NCBI GenBank assembly: GCA_018830585.1
Contig: JAHJSD010000098.1
Location: 1-21,298 of the forward strand
DNA: 21,298 bases
From: Patescibacteria group bacterium
Lineage (GTDB): Bacteria; Patescibacteriota; Microgenomatia; UBA12405; JAHJSD01
Direction: 5' to 3'
In this document: piece after piece, positions 6,123 to 14,092 of the stretch
Position numbering within the stretch: the first letter of the stretch is position 1
Layout: each line of letters opens with the position of its first letter
Notes under the pieces: generated by a model
Databases searched by the model: none
The model's input: only the letters and a program-made list of their open reading frames with translations
What the model was told of the DNA's origin: nothing
Made by a program: the position numbers and the translations under genes

Positions 6123-6155
6123 AAGAGGGAATTGTTTTATTTATCTTACCCTCTT
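6123..6155. promoter_or_regulatory. Inverted repeat in the divergent radical SAM / deoxyribosyltransferase spacer
   Basis: AAGAGGG (6123-6129) and CCCTCTT (6149-6155) form a perfect 7-base inverted repeat 19 bases apart, over the -35 region of the radical SAM gene. It could be an operator for the divergent pair, or a hairpin. No regulator is known. Confidence 0.35.
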
Positions 6156-6249
6156 CCTGGTGATTTATTTTGAACGATGCGTCGACTACACATTTCCTGC
6201 ATAAAGCGGGAGGTGTTTTTATTATATAACAAAAGGCGTCGGTAAGAAA

Positions 6250-6825
6250 ATGAAAATTTATTTTACTGCCTCTTTACGAGGAAAGAAACGTTTTGATAGA
6301 AACTACCGAAAGATAGTTTCTGTTCTTGAAACGACGGGTTGTGATGTTGACTCCGAGCAAATTTTAGAGAATGATCCTGAAAAAGGGGCTTTTAAAGGCA
6401 GAGAGGACGCGATCAGAATATATCGAAAATTGAATCAGATGATCAAACAGGCGGATGTTATTGTTGCCGAGGTTTCTCACCAAAGTGTTTCTGTCGGTCA
6501 CGAAATTTCTTTGGCTTTGGAGAATGGTAAGCCTGTAATTGCTCTTTATTCGATTGATAAGGCCCCCAGTCTTTTGGCAGGCAATCCAAACGAATTACTT
6601 CAGGTGATTAAATACAACATGGAGGATTTAGAGAAGGTGGTTAAAAAAGCAATTTTAAAGGCGGCGGAAAAAGCTGATGTCCGCTTCAACTTTTTTGTCA
6701 CCCCGAAAATTTTGGCTTATCTCGACTGGCTTTCGCAAAAGAAGAGGATTCCCCGGGCAGTTTACCTGCGGAACTTGATTGAGAAGGACATGAAATATAG
6801 CAAAGATTACCAGAAAGAAGGATAG
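6250..6825 (+). CDS. Nucleoside 2-deoxyribosyltransferase-like protein with a possible ribbon-helix-helix tail
   Basis: This 191-residue protein starts with a Rossmann-like strand MKIYFTASL. It contains ADVIVAEVSHQSVSVGHEIS (68-87), which matches the family core: an aspartate-ended strand, then S-x-G-x-E, where E85 is the expected catalytic nucleophile. The following ALENGKPVIALY is also typical. Relatives swap bases on deoxynucleosides or hydrolyse nucleotides. Residues 145-182 (VRFNFFVTPKILAYLDWLSQ...IPRAVYLRNLIEKDM) look like a strand plus two helices of a CopG/Arc-type ribbon-helix-helix domain, unusual as a fusion and only inferred. A TATATAA box at 6223-6229 and a weak GGTAAG before the ATG are the only signals. 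Confidence 0.72.
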   Translation: MKIYFTASLRGKKRFDRNYRKIVSVLETTGCDVDSEQILENDPEKGAFKGREDAIRIYRKLNQMIKQADVIVAEVSHQSVSVGHEISLALENGKPVIALYSIDKAPSLLAGNPNELLQVIKYNMEDLEKVVKKAILKAAEKADVRFNFFVTPKILAYLDWLSQKKRIPRAVYLRNLIEKDMKYSKDYQKEG

Positions 6826-7025
6826 GCCTGGTTTTCCTTTGCAGAATGATCTTGGGCAGGTAATTTTACCCCAGCACCAGCCCCGACGTAAAGTTAGGGA
6901 AATAGTTCCCCTCGCTCCCCGTTATCCTTGTAGATGTCAGTTAATTCGGTGATACTTTTTTTTGACTGTCTGTTCTCCTTGTTGGACAATCAAAACCTCT
7001 TGTTAAAACAACCAAGACTGAGATT

Positions 7026-7038
7026 CACCCCCGGGGTG
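7026..7038. repeat. Short palindrome CACCCCCGGGGTG
   Basis: It is the same core as at 2502-2516 and as the split copy at 16317-16390. It lies in the gene-less gap 6826-7442, which otherwise holds an inverted repeat, a GTCATTCTGAG-family unit and a hairpin. Confidence 0.6.
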
Positions 7039-7092
7039 TTGGTCCTGTGTGTTTATTGGCATAACAGAACTTTTTCATATTTAAAAAATCTG

Positions 7093-7130
7093 TTACCGAA
7101 ATATAGCAACCGCAAAACAAATTTCGGTAA
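7093..7130. repeat. Perfect 10-base inverted repeat with 18-base spacer
   Basis: TTACCGAAAT (7093-7102) and ATTTCGGTAA (7121-7130) can form a hairpin. It lies 268 bases after the deoxyribosyltransferase stop, with no U-tract, so a terminator role is doubtful; a protein site is possible. Confidence 0.5.
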
Positions 7131-7227
7131 TTTGTGATGTCTTGTTTGTAAGTTCAACTTGTGCCCAAAGTGTTTAAACTTTAAACATCCGTTTTTGTTT
7201 TGCGGGCACTATATGTAACATTTATTT

Positions 7228-7332
7228 ACAATTCTGATCCCGACGTTGCGTCGGGGGAAGAATTCCCTGATCTCTGGCAATTTGCTCTCTATAATGGGAT
7301 CCTTCGTCGTCGGAACTTCCTCAGGATGACGG
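7228..7332. repeat. GTCATTCTGAG-family unit, copy 3 (degenerate left end)
   Basis: The right arm is clear: GGGATCCTTCGTCGTCGGAA then CTTCCTCAGGATGACGG. The left part carries GCGTCGGGGGAAGAATTCCC as in copy 7. A further CTCAGGATGACAA follows at 7349-7360. Confidence 0.55.
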
Positions 7333-7409
7333 GGGAAAACAAAATTTCTCAGGATGACAAGCTGGGGGAATTATCTAACCCTGCAACGGTGGGGAAAGGA
7401 TCCGGTGAA

Positions 7410-7433
7410 GCCTCGTACCGTTCGGTATGAGGC
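7410..7433. terminator. Strong hairpin just after the O-antigen ligase stop
   Basis: GCCTCGTACCG and CGGTATGAGGC form an 11-base stem (one G-T wobble) with a 2-base loop, 9 bases beyond the stop codon of the minus-strand gene. No T-run follows on the minus strand, so it may be an mRNA 3' stabiliser or another small palindromic repeat rather than an intrinsic terminator. On the plus strand it is followed by AAAACGTCTTTATTTTT. Confidence 0.45.
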
Positions 7434-7442
7434 AAAACGTCT

Positions 7443-9842
7443 TTATTTTTCCAACCGCGCGAGAGCCTCTTTTGCTTCAAGATAGTTTGGTTTCAATTCC
7501 AGGGATTTTTCAAAATATTTTTTCGCTTCCTGATCGTTGTCGAGAACTTGATAAGCGGAGGCGATATTGTAGGGAATTTTAGCATCGGTGGGAGCGATTT
7601 GCGCCGCGACAGTCAGTGTTTCAATCGCCAAGTTGATATAATCGAGATCATAAAAAGCGAGGTAATACAACATTTTTGCTCTCTCTTTATAGAAATTTAT
7701 GTGGTATGGGGAAATGCTTAGAGATTTTGCAGAGTCTTCAATCGCCTGACCGATAAATTGTTTTGCTCCCGAATTTTCTTCGGATCGTGAAAGATCGGCA
7801 ACGATTTTAGAAAGAACTACCGATCTTTTGGAATAAAAAACAGGTTCTGACGGGTTGAATTTAACTGCCAAGTTCAGTTCGGTCAGGGCCGAGTCCAGAA
7901 AGCCCATTTGGGCAAAGCTTTCGCCTTTGGCAAAGTGGAAATCGGCGATCCAGTAGCAGGCAATTTTATAAATTAGAAATAAAAGAATTAAGAAGTTTAA
8001 CGCCGGAAGGATCGCCTTGACGACAAAAGGTCGTTTGCCGCCGTTTTTTCTTGCCGCTAATTTTTCAAAAATTAGGGAAACTTTTTCCAAGCGGAAGTTT
8101 TCTCCTTTTGATGGTTTTTGATTTAAAACGGCTATTATCGCCGGCAAAAGAAAGAAGAGCAGGGAAATAGCCGTTACGGAAAATCCGAAAAAGTTGGTAA
8201 TCATAACACTAAAAAATCCGGAGGCGATTGCCAAGTCAAACTGCCGGTTTTGGAGAAGAAAGAAGTTTTTTTTGCCCCAGCACCAGAAAGCTTCACGTTT
8301 TAACGTGGGGACGAATGGCAATTCTTTTCGAGGCTTTCGGTGCGGGGTTTCATCCTTTGATTTAGCCCGTGGAGATTCACTTCGAGTATTATTTTTTAGC
8401 CGTTTACTCAACCAAAAAAGAAAACTGAAGGGGAGGGCTAAGTAAGCCAAAAGTCCGACGGTTCCGTTATTAGCGGCAAAATTAAGATATTCGTTGTGGG
8501 CTTTGTTGTAAAGAAAATCCCACTCTGAGGTCAAGTTGTGCTCGATCGGTCTGACCCAGTAGTAGGCATAACCGAAGGTTTCCGTTCCGGTACCAAAGAC
8601 GGGATATTGCCGCCAGAGGCGGACGGCGCCTTTCCAGACTATTTTTCTGATATCAGACGAGGGAGTGATCAGTAAGCCGTTGTCGGGACTTTCTCCTTCG
8701 ATGGCTGTTTTTTCCGCCGGCGCTGATATCGGGACGTCGCTTAGAAAAGAAAAGCTTATTTTTGACTTCAGTTCAGACCATTTTAAATTAAAAGGGGTAC
8801 CGGCAATAACCGAGATAAAGAAAGTAATTGCCAAAACGACGATCATGGAGTTGATCTGACCGAGCGCTTTTTTCTTTACTGCCGGAATGGCGGTCAGAAA
8901 AACGAAACCCAAAAAAGGCAGGATGAATCCCAAAAATCCCGATCGTGATTTGGTGAACAGAAGGCAAAGGTAAAAAACGGAGAAGAGAAAATAGGTTACT
9001 AAGCGGTTCTTGAAAATTTTGTCCTGGTACCAAGAAGACCACGGGGTGTGTCCTCCTTCGCTAAAACCTGCCTGCTGGCAGGCAGGGCTACGGAAGGACG
9101 AGGTACCCGTGGATGAATTGGTCTTCTGGTAGGGGATGCTTGCCCCGATAGGGCAATCAGAGGTATCGCGGTGTCCCGAAGGGATCCCTTCGGGATCAGT
9201 CCGTGGGGCTCTATTTTGGCCGAAAATTACCCCAAGGCTTAAAAAGATAATAATATTAAGATAAGCCGCCAGCCAATTTGGCTGGCCTAAAGTGGAAAAG
9301 ACCCGGTTTTGGACATCCTGAACCCAGATGTTTTTGTCGATGCCGAAATGCTCGGCAATACCGTAAGCGGAAACTAAAAATCCGGAGAAGAGAATCATTT
9401 TTAAAAAAACAATTACTTTGCTTTGGTTGGTAGGATCGGCCTTTTTGTTACTGCCGATGTTGCTGGTTAAGGCCCAGTAAAGCAAAAGATAGCAGGCAGT
9501 TGAAAGCAATCCGCCGTTAAATCTGGAGTAATAACCGAAGATGCTGGTATGGCGGTCAATGGAAATTATCGTTGAAATTGCTTGAGAGGCAAAAAAGACC
9601 AACAATGGTTTGTCCCAGAAAGTTCTTTTAAAAATAAACTTTCCCGAAGCGATCATTTTCCCGGCCCAGGCGCAGAGAATGACAATGGTCCAAAAATAAA
9701 CAAAAACTATTTTATTGAACTCAAAAAGTTCATAGTTTAACGGGGTCAGCATTAAAGGGGTGAAGAAAAAGAGAGCGCAAAAAGAAAGAAAGATAATTTT
9801 ATCCCAGAAAAAAACCTGGTTTTTTGGGATAGGTTTTTGCAT
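7443..9842 (-). CDS. O-antigen ligase / polymerase (Wzy-like) membrane protein with TPR tail
   Basis: This is a 799-residue multi-spanning membrane protein. It has about a dozen hydrophobic helices in residues 12-630 and the family core KSRSGFLGFILPFLGF followed by the periplasmic-type loop AVRLWRQYPVFGTGTETFGY...KAHNEYLNFAANNG. These mark the Wzy_C/WaaL domain, which joins or polymerises lipid-linked glycans at the outer face of the membrane. Residues about 650-799 are soluble and contain TPR-like helical pairs (AFYDLDYINLAIETLTVAAQI; YQVLDNDQEAKKYFEKSLEL). Two segments are repeat-derived insertions without similarity to the family: residues 209-272 (element B) and about 499-523 (second palindrome). 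Both keep the frame open. It is flanked by repeats on both sides. ATG 9842 lies 11 bases after a TATGAT box at the edge of element C. Confidence 0.85.
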   Translation of the reverse strand: MQKPIPKNQVFFWDKIIFLSFCALFFFTPLMLTPLNYELFEFNKIVFVYFWTIVILCAWAGKMIASGKFIFKRTFWDKPLLVFFASQAISTIISIDRHTSIFGYYSRFNGGLLSTACYLLLYWALTSNIGSNKKADPTNQSKVIVFLKMILFSGFLVSAYGIAEHFGIDKNIWVQDVQNRVFSTLGQPNWLAAYLNIIIFLSLGVIFGQNRAPRTDPEGIPSGHRDTSDCPIGASIPYQKTNSSTGTSSFRSPACQQAGFSEGGHTPWSSWYQDKIFKNRLVTYFLFSVFYLCLLFTKSRSGFLGFILPFLGFVFLTAIPAVKKKALGQINSMIVVLAITFFISVIAGTPFNLKWSELKSKISFSFLSDVPISAPAEKTAIEGESPDNGLLITPSSDIRKIVWKGAVRLWRQYPVFGTGTETFGYAYYWVRPIEHNLTSEWDFLYNKAHNEYLNFAANNGTVGLLAYLALPFSFLFWLSKRLKNNTRSESPRAKSKDETPHRKPRKELPFVPTLKREAFWCWGKKNFFLLQNRQFDLAIASGFFSVMITNFFGFSVTAISLLFFLLPAIIAVLNQKPSKGENFRLEKVSLIFEKLAARKNGGKRPFVVKAILPALNFLILLFLIYKIACYWIADFHFAKGESFAQMGFLDSALTELNLAVKFNPSEPVFYSKRSVVLSKIVADLSRSEENSGAKQFIGQAIEDSAKSLSISPYHINFYKERAKMLYYLAFYDLDYINLAIETLTVAAQIAPTDAKIPYNIASAYQVLDNDQEAKKYFEKSLELKPNYLEAKEALARLEK
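8275..8347 (-). repeat. Palindromic element inside the O-antigen ligase gene (second insertion)
   Basis: The ends are CCCCAGCACCAGAAAGC (8275-8291) and GCTTTCGGTGCGGGG (8333-8347), which pair apart from two extra bases. The interior holds the palindrome CACGTT-TT-AACGTG. It encodes about residues 499-523 (HRKPRKELPFVPTLKREAFW...), a hydrophilic loop following a basic stretch. The 12-mer CCCCAGCACCAG also occurs at 6869-6880 outside genes. Confidence 0.6.
9026..9214 (-). repeat. 140-bp element family, copy B, in frame inside the O-antigen ligase gene
   Basis: Read on the minus strand: TAGAGCCCCACGG, an inner palindrome CCCGAAGGGATCCCTTCGGG, GATTGCCCTATCGGGGCA, ACCAGAAGACCAATTC, the palindrome CCTGCCTGCCAGCAGGCAGG and the end GGTCTTCTTGGTACC. 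Block order and spacing match copies A, C and E. It adds 63 codons (residues about 209-272: Pro, Ser, Gly and Thr-rich) between two membrane helices, without a stop codon. The orientation relative to the gene gives an open frame. Confidence 0.75.
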
Positions 9843-9857
9843 AGAAGCAGTTTATCA

Positions 9858-9993
9858 TATGGAGCTCTACAGGGTAAACCCGTGGTACCAATCCAAACGC
9901 CCCGTTGGGGCGCGAACATAACTTAAATTAGAAAACCAATTTGTCCACAGGCTAATCCCAAAGGGACCATGGTTTTCTTGGTTCACGTATAAT
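9858..9993 (+). repeat. 140-bp element, copy C
   Basis: It starts ATGGAGCTCTACAGGGTAAA and continues with CGCCCCGTTGGGGCG and AGAAAACCAATTTG. The usual GGCAGG palindrome is replaced by a short ATCCCAAAGGGACCATGG block, and the end is TTTTCTTGGTTCACGTATAAT. It lies directly upstream of the O-antigen ligase start, in the opposite direction. Confidence 0.8.
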
Positions 9994-10026
9994 AAAGAAG
10001 TTAAAAGATTAATCTCCCATTTAATC

Positions 10027-10125
10027 ACCTGCCTGCCGGCAGGCCCTGTACCAGATGGGAAACCACGTGGGGTATCCCACTGTGGCGGTGCGGGGCAGGC
10101 AGGTTTTCTTGGTTCACGTATAATA
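10027..10125 (+). repeat. 140-bp element, copy D (right part only, rearranged)
   Basis: ACCTGCCTGCCGGCAGG at the left, then a CCTGTACC block and GGGATACC-type palindromic filler, and finally GGCAGGCAGG followed by TTTTCTTGGTTCACGTATAAT. The left half of the consensus is missing; the GGCAGG palindrome looks opened by an insertion. Confidence 0.65.
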
Positions 10126-10140
10126 GGTAAGCTAAAGGCC

Positions 10141-10210
10141 TAATTTATCATTTGCTCATTAAACACTTAATATTAAGCATTAAACATTGATGCTTTAACT
10201 TTTAACATTT
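10141..10210. repeat. Degenerate TTAAACATT tandem run
   Basis: Units of the type CATTAAACATT / AAGCATTAAACATT repeat over 70 bases. The same motif flanks the four-helix-bundle gene at 20688-20722 and 21097-21165. It is non-coding. Confidence 0.55.
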
Positions 10211-10220
10211 TTGATAGGTT

Positions 10221-10365
10221 GTCATCCTGAGGAATCCGCTTCCGCCGGTTGGCGGATGGCGGATGATGACGAAGGATCCCCTTGGATTAGTAAATTTTGC
10301 TCTTTCCATGGGGATTCTTCGCTTCGTCCTGTACCGGCTGGTACAGGACTACGCTCAGAATGACG
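10221..10365. repeat. GTCATTCTGAG-family unit, copy 4, with a nested palindrome
   Basis: The left end is GTCATCCTGAGGAATCC and the right end GGATTCTTCGCTTCG...ACGCTCAGAATGAC. A CCTGTACCGGCTGGTACAGG palindrome (10328-10347) sits inside the right arm. A further half-arm TGCTCAGAATGACA lies at 10470-10483. The gap 9843-10540 holds only such repeats and no gene. Confidence 0.75.
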
Positions 10366-10540
10366 GTGAAGGGGGTTTTTCCCCGTTCGACAAGTTTTAA
10401 TAGTGAGCCCCTCGGCAAGCTCAGGGTTATAACTCTTCGGCTCACTTAGGATAAACTCATCGAATTGCTTATGCTCAGAATGACAAAAGTTTGGTTAGTA
10501 ATAGGAAGCGAAGAAGCGGCAAAGAAAAGGGGTTAAGTTT

Positions 10541-11605
10541 ATGTCTTTTTTAGAGAAGTTTTCCTTATCGGTTGGAATTGATTTGGGGACGGCCAATACT
10601 TTAATGGCAGTTCCGGGCAAAGGGATCATCTTTGACGAGCCGACGGTAATTGCCCGGCAGAAAAAAAAGCCGGGTCAGCCGGGCAAGATATTCGCTTTTG
10701 GTAAAAAAGCCAAAAAGATGTCCGGCAGAGAGCCGCAGCAAATCGAGGTGATCGAACCTTTGGTTGATGGGGCAATTGCCGATTTCGACGCCGCCGTTTA
10801 TTTTTTAAAATATCTGACTTCTTTGGCGGCAGAATTGCCTTCCCGTTGGCCCAGGCTTTTAAAACCGAGAGCGGTGGTGGGTGTCCCCACCGGGATTACC
10901 GGCGTTGAAAAAAGGGCGGTAAGATCGGCGGCTTTGAGTGCCGGTTTTGCCCGGGTCTTTTTGGTGGAGGAGCCGATGTTAACGGCAATTGGAGTTGGTT
11001 TAAATATTGAAAGCGCGGCCGGAAATTTGTTGGTTGATATCGGCGGCGGGACTACGGAAATAGCGGTGGTTTCTTTAGGAGGAGTGGTTTTAAACCGCTA
11101 TCTGAAAAGGGCCGGTCGGGAAATGGATGAGTCAATCGTTAATTTTTTGCGGATGAAATACGGTGTTTTGATCGGTCTGCCGACAGCTGAGGAGATCAAA
11201 ATCAAGATAGGCAGCGTTTTGCCGGTCAGTAAAAAGGATAGCGGTTTGGAAGCAATCTTGGTCAAGGGGAGGGATTTAGAAACCGGTTTGCCTAAAGCGA
11301 TTAAAATTACCAAAGAAGAGATTAGGGAGGCTCTTTCGCCGATTGCCCAAGAGATTGTCGCTCAGGTGAAGGAAATTTTGGAGGAAACGCCCCCGGAGCT
11401 TTCGGCTGATATTTCCAAAAGAGGAATTGTTTTAAGCGGCGCCTGCTCCTTGCTTGAGGGAATGGAGCAACTGATTAGTCAAGCGACTAAAATACCGGTG
11501 TGGACGGCCAAAAACCCAAATACCAGTGTTGTTTTGGGCTGTGTCAAGTTGCTTGAAAACGAAAAGCTGCTTAAGAAAATAAGAATTACCGGAGGAATAG
11601 GATGA
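10541..11605 (+). CDS. mreB: Rod-shape-determining actin-like protein MreB
   Basis: This 354-residue actin-fold protein has phosphate-1 GIDLGTANT (12-20), the EEP motif with the likely catalytic glutamate (E143/E144), phosphate-2 VDIGGGTTEIAV (165-176) and an adenosine loop GIVLSGACSLLEGME (295-309). A short N-terminal stretch MSFLEKFSL may bind the membrane. MreB polymerises under the cytoplasmic membrane and directs lateral wall synthesis. An AGGGG site lies 8 bases before the ATG. The stop overlaps the mreC start (ATGA). It is the first gene of a compact mreB-mreC-mrdA operon. Confidence 0.95.
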   Translation: MSFLEKFSLSVGIDLGTANTLMAVPGKGIIFDEPTVIARQKKKPGQPGKIFAFGKKAKKMSGREPQQIEVIEPLVDGAIADFDAAVYFLKYLTSLAAELPSRWPRLLKPRAVVGVPTGITGVEKRAVRSAALSAGFARVFLVEEPMLTAIGVGLNIESAAGNLLVDIGGGTTEIAVVSLGGVVLNRYLKRAGREMDESIVNFLRMKYGVLIGLPTAEEIKIKIGSVLPVSKKDSGLEAILVKGRDLETGLPKAIKITKEEIREALSPIAQEIVAQVKEILEETPPELSADISKRGIVLSGACSLLEGMEQLISQATKIPVWTAKNPNTSVVLGCVKLLENEKLLKKIRITGGIG

Positions 11606-12363
11606 TTGGGAAAATTGGTTCTCAGACTAAGTTTTTTTTGGTTCTTTTTCTGACTTTGCTCATTTTGGGTGTTGACAGGCTTGGTTTTCTAAACCCGGTT
11701 AAAGACCTTTTTGGGCGGCTTTCCTCCGATTTTAGGGGCGTTTTTTACCGACAGATGGTCCGGCCGGTAGGTGAAGCCGAGCAATTTAAAAAAGAATTAG
11801 CCTCTTGCCTGGCTGAAAAAATTGAACTGGAAGAAGAAAATTCGGTGGCAAGAAGGCTGATCGGCTCCGGAGCGAAACCGACAACCAATTTTTCTTTGGC
11901 CAAGGTGATTGGATTAAGCAGAACAGAGGCGGTTCTGGCGGTTAGCGACGGAGAGGCGGTTAAAAAAGGAGCCTCTTTAGTTAGCGGCAGAATTTTTTTG
12001 GGAAGAGTGGAAGAAGTGGAGTCGGGTTTAGCCAAAGGTTTGTTGTTAGGTTCTCCTGATCTTAAAATTCCGGTTAGAATTTGGTCGGATCAGGAAGAAG
12101 CCTTGAAGAACAGGGCTTCTTTAGCCGGGGGAATTTTGACGGTTGAGGGTGATCGGTTGTTAGTCAAGGAGGTTTTGTCAAGTGAGAAGTTTGATCTGGG
12201 AGACTGGGTCGGAACGGTAGTGGAGACAGGGGAAGTTTTTCTAATCGGTGAGATAGAGAAAATTTTTCCCTCGGAAGACAAAATTTTCCAAAAAGCCGAA
12301 GTAAAATGGGCGGTTAACCCCGAGAATTTGTTAACAGTGGCAATTATTAACGGTAACGACTAA
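11602..12363 (+). CDS. mreC: Rod-shape-determining protein MreC
   Basis: This 253-residue protein has one membrane segment (about 11-30), a coiled coil (about 55-90, EAEQFKKELASCLAEKIELEEEN) and then the two beta-barrel-like domains of MreC, seen as repeated GxxLVSGxxFLGxV-type strands. It acts outside the membrane as a scaffold linking MreB and PBP2. A strong GGAGG lies in the end of mreB. The stop shares a base with the mrdA start (TAATG). No mreD follows, where many bacteria have it. Confidence 0.9.
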   Translation: MIGKIGSQTKFFLVLFLTLLILGVDRLGFLNPVKDLFGRLSSDFRGVFYRQMVRPVGEAEQFKKELASCLAEKIELEEENSVARRLIGSGAKPTTNFSLAKVIGLSRTEAVLAVSDGEAVKKGASLVSGRIFLGRVEEVESGLAKGLLLGSPDLKIPVRIWSDQEEALKNRASLAGGILTVEGDRLLVKEVLSSEKFDLGDWVGTVVETGEVFLIGEIEKIFPSEDKIFQKAEVKWAVNPENLLTVAIINGND

Positions 12364-14030
12364 TGAACTTTTCTCTCCGTTTTTTCCGCTGGCTCGTTTT
12401 TATTGTCCTTGGTATTTTTCTGACCCGGTCGATAGATCTGATGCTGATTAAGGGGGCTTATTTCAGAAAACTCTCGGATCTTAACCGGGTAAGAAGGATT
12501 AAAATTCTGCCGGCCAGGGGCAGGATCATAGATAGCAACGGCCTTGATTTAGCCAGAAACGCCGTTGAATATTTGAACGAAGCCGGCGAAAAACTTTCGC
12601 GTGAAATAGCTCTGAAAATGGAGGCCGAAGGAAATGAAAATTTGGTTAAAAATTGGGTCAGAGAATATCCTTTCGGTTTAATGGCCGCTCATATCACTGG
12701 ATATTTGGGCGAGATCAGCAGCGAAGAAATTTCTTCCGAAGTGAAATCGGACTTAGAAATGAGTGATTTAGTCGGCAGAAGCGGCTTAGAACAGTTTTAC
12801 GACTCTTTCCTGAGGGGTTTGCCGGGCGAGAGGTTAGTCGAAGTCGGCGCAAAAGAAGAGGTGATCCGTCAGTTGGCCAAGAGAGAGGCCAAGGCGGGAG
12901 AAGATTTGGTCTTGACTTTAGATTTAAACTGGCAAAGGGCGGTTTGGGAGGCTTTCTCCGGGAAAAAAGGCGCGGTAGTTATTTTAAGTCCCGAAACCGG
13001 CGCTGTTTTAGCCTTAGTTTCCCAACCATCTTTCGATCCGAATTTATTTACTAAAAACCGCGACGAAGAGAAAATTTTTAAATTGCTTAACGATTCTGAC
13101 TTGCCTTTTTTAAACCGGGCCATCGGGGGAGCTTATCCCCCGGGGTCGACTTTTAAAATAGTTACCGCCATTGCCGGTTTGGAGGAAAACGAGATTGATG
13201 CCGACAAGGAGGTTGAGGATACCGGAGAAATAAAAATCGGTGAGTGGCGTTTTGGTAACTGGTATTGGTTGGAATACGGCAGAACCGAGGGGATGGTTAA
13301 TTTAGTTAAAGCGCTTAAAAGGTCAAACGATATTTATTTTTATAAAGTGGGGGAGTGGTTGGGTATCGGTCGGCTTTTGTCCTGGGCGGATAAATTTAAT
13401 ACCGGCCGGATTACCGGGATTGATCTGCCCGGTGAAGTGGCCGGTTTTTTGCCCTCACCCTCTTGGAAAGAGGAGACTAGGGGAGAAAGGTGGTTTTTGG
13501 GTAATACTTATCATTTGGCTATCGGGCAAGGTGACCTAACTATGACCCCGCTTCAGGTGGCCTTGGAAACGGCGGTTATCGCTAGCGGCGGAAAACTTTG
13601 CCGGCCCCATCTATCCGGCGGGGTTGGGTGTTCAGAGTTAGGGGCAGATCCGAAAAATATTGACTTAATTAAAGAAGGCATGATTGCCGTTTGCTCTTCC
13701 GGAGGGACGGGGTTTCCTTTTTTTGATTTTAAACCTCAGGTCGGTTGCAAAACCGGAACTGCCGAGTTAGGTGATATCGGTAAAAACTCACACGCCTGGT
13801 TTACTTTGTTTTACCCGGCCGATAACGAATCCGGAGGAGGACAAAATAAAGACATTTCGGGAGTGGCGCTTGACGACTCTCCCGGAGTGGGTCAACAACG
13901 GGTAGTAATTACTGTCTTGGTTGAAAAAGGAGGCTCCGGCGCCTATGTTGCCGCCCCGATAGCAAAGGAAATTATCGAAAGATACGAGGGTAGACAATTG
14001 AGCCCAAAGCCGGTAGTTAGTGACCAATAG
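12363..14030 (+). CDS. mrdA: Penicillin-binding protein 2 (elongasome transpeptidase)
   Basis: This 555-residue protein has one N-terminal membrane helix (about 9-29), a short PBP dimerisation/pedestal domain beginning with the conserved ARGRIIDSNG (51-60), and a transpeptidase domain with S262-x2-K265 (nucleophile), S321-N-D and K463-T-G. It cross-links peptidoglycan during elongation. The pedestal is shorter than in E. coli PBP2 (about 630 residues). Residues 487-511 (NESGGGQNKDISGV...SPGVG) are a low-complexity insertion between the strands near the active-site edge. It lies last in the mre operon; rodA is not adjacent. The stop is TAG. Confidence 0.92.
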   Translation: MNFSLRFFRWLVFIVLGIFLTRSIDLMLIKGAYFRKLSDLNRVRRIKILPARGRIIDSNGLDLARNAVEYLNEAGEKLSREIALKMEAEGNENLVKNWVREYPFGLMAAHITGYLGEISSEEISSEVKSDLEMSDLVGRSGLEQFYDSFLRGLPGERLVEVGAKEEVIRQLAKREAKAGEDLVLTLDLNWQRAVWEAFSGKKGAVVILSPETGAVLALVSQPSFDPNLFTKNRDEEKIFKLLNDSDLPFLNRAIGGAYPPGSTFKIVTAIAGLEENEIDADKEVEDTGEIKIGEWRFGNWYWLEYGRTEGMVNLVKALKRSNDIYFYKVGEWLGIGRLLSWADKFNTGRITGIDLPGEVAGFLPSPSWKEETRGERWFLGNTYHLAIGQGDLTMTPLQVALETAVIASGGKLCRPHLSGGVGCSELGADPKNIDLIKEGMIAVCSSGGTGFPFFDFKPQVGCKTGTAELGDIGKNSHAWFTLFYPADNESGGGQNKDISGVALDDSPGVGQQRVVITVLVEKGGSGAYVAAPIAKEIIERYEGRQLSPKPVVSDQ

Positions 14031-14092
14031 CCGATGGTTTGATAGTATAATAGAGGAACAGGGAATCTCTAATTACTGGAGTTTGCACCCTT

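Noticed and set aside
8194..8445. Plus-strand ORF opposite the O-antigen ligase gene
   Set aside because: It is a shadow of the real gene and covers the palindromic insertion.
10141..10365. CRISPR array
   Set aside because: The repeats are palindromic, irregularly spaced and degenerate, with no constant repeat-spacer pattern and no cas genes.
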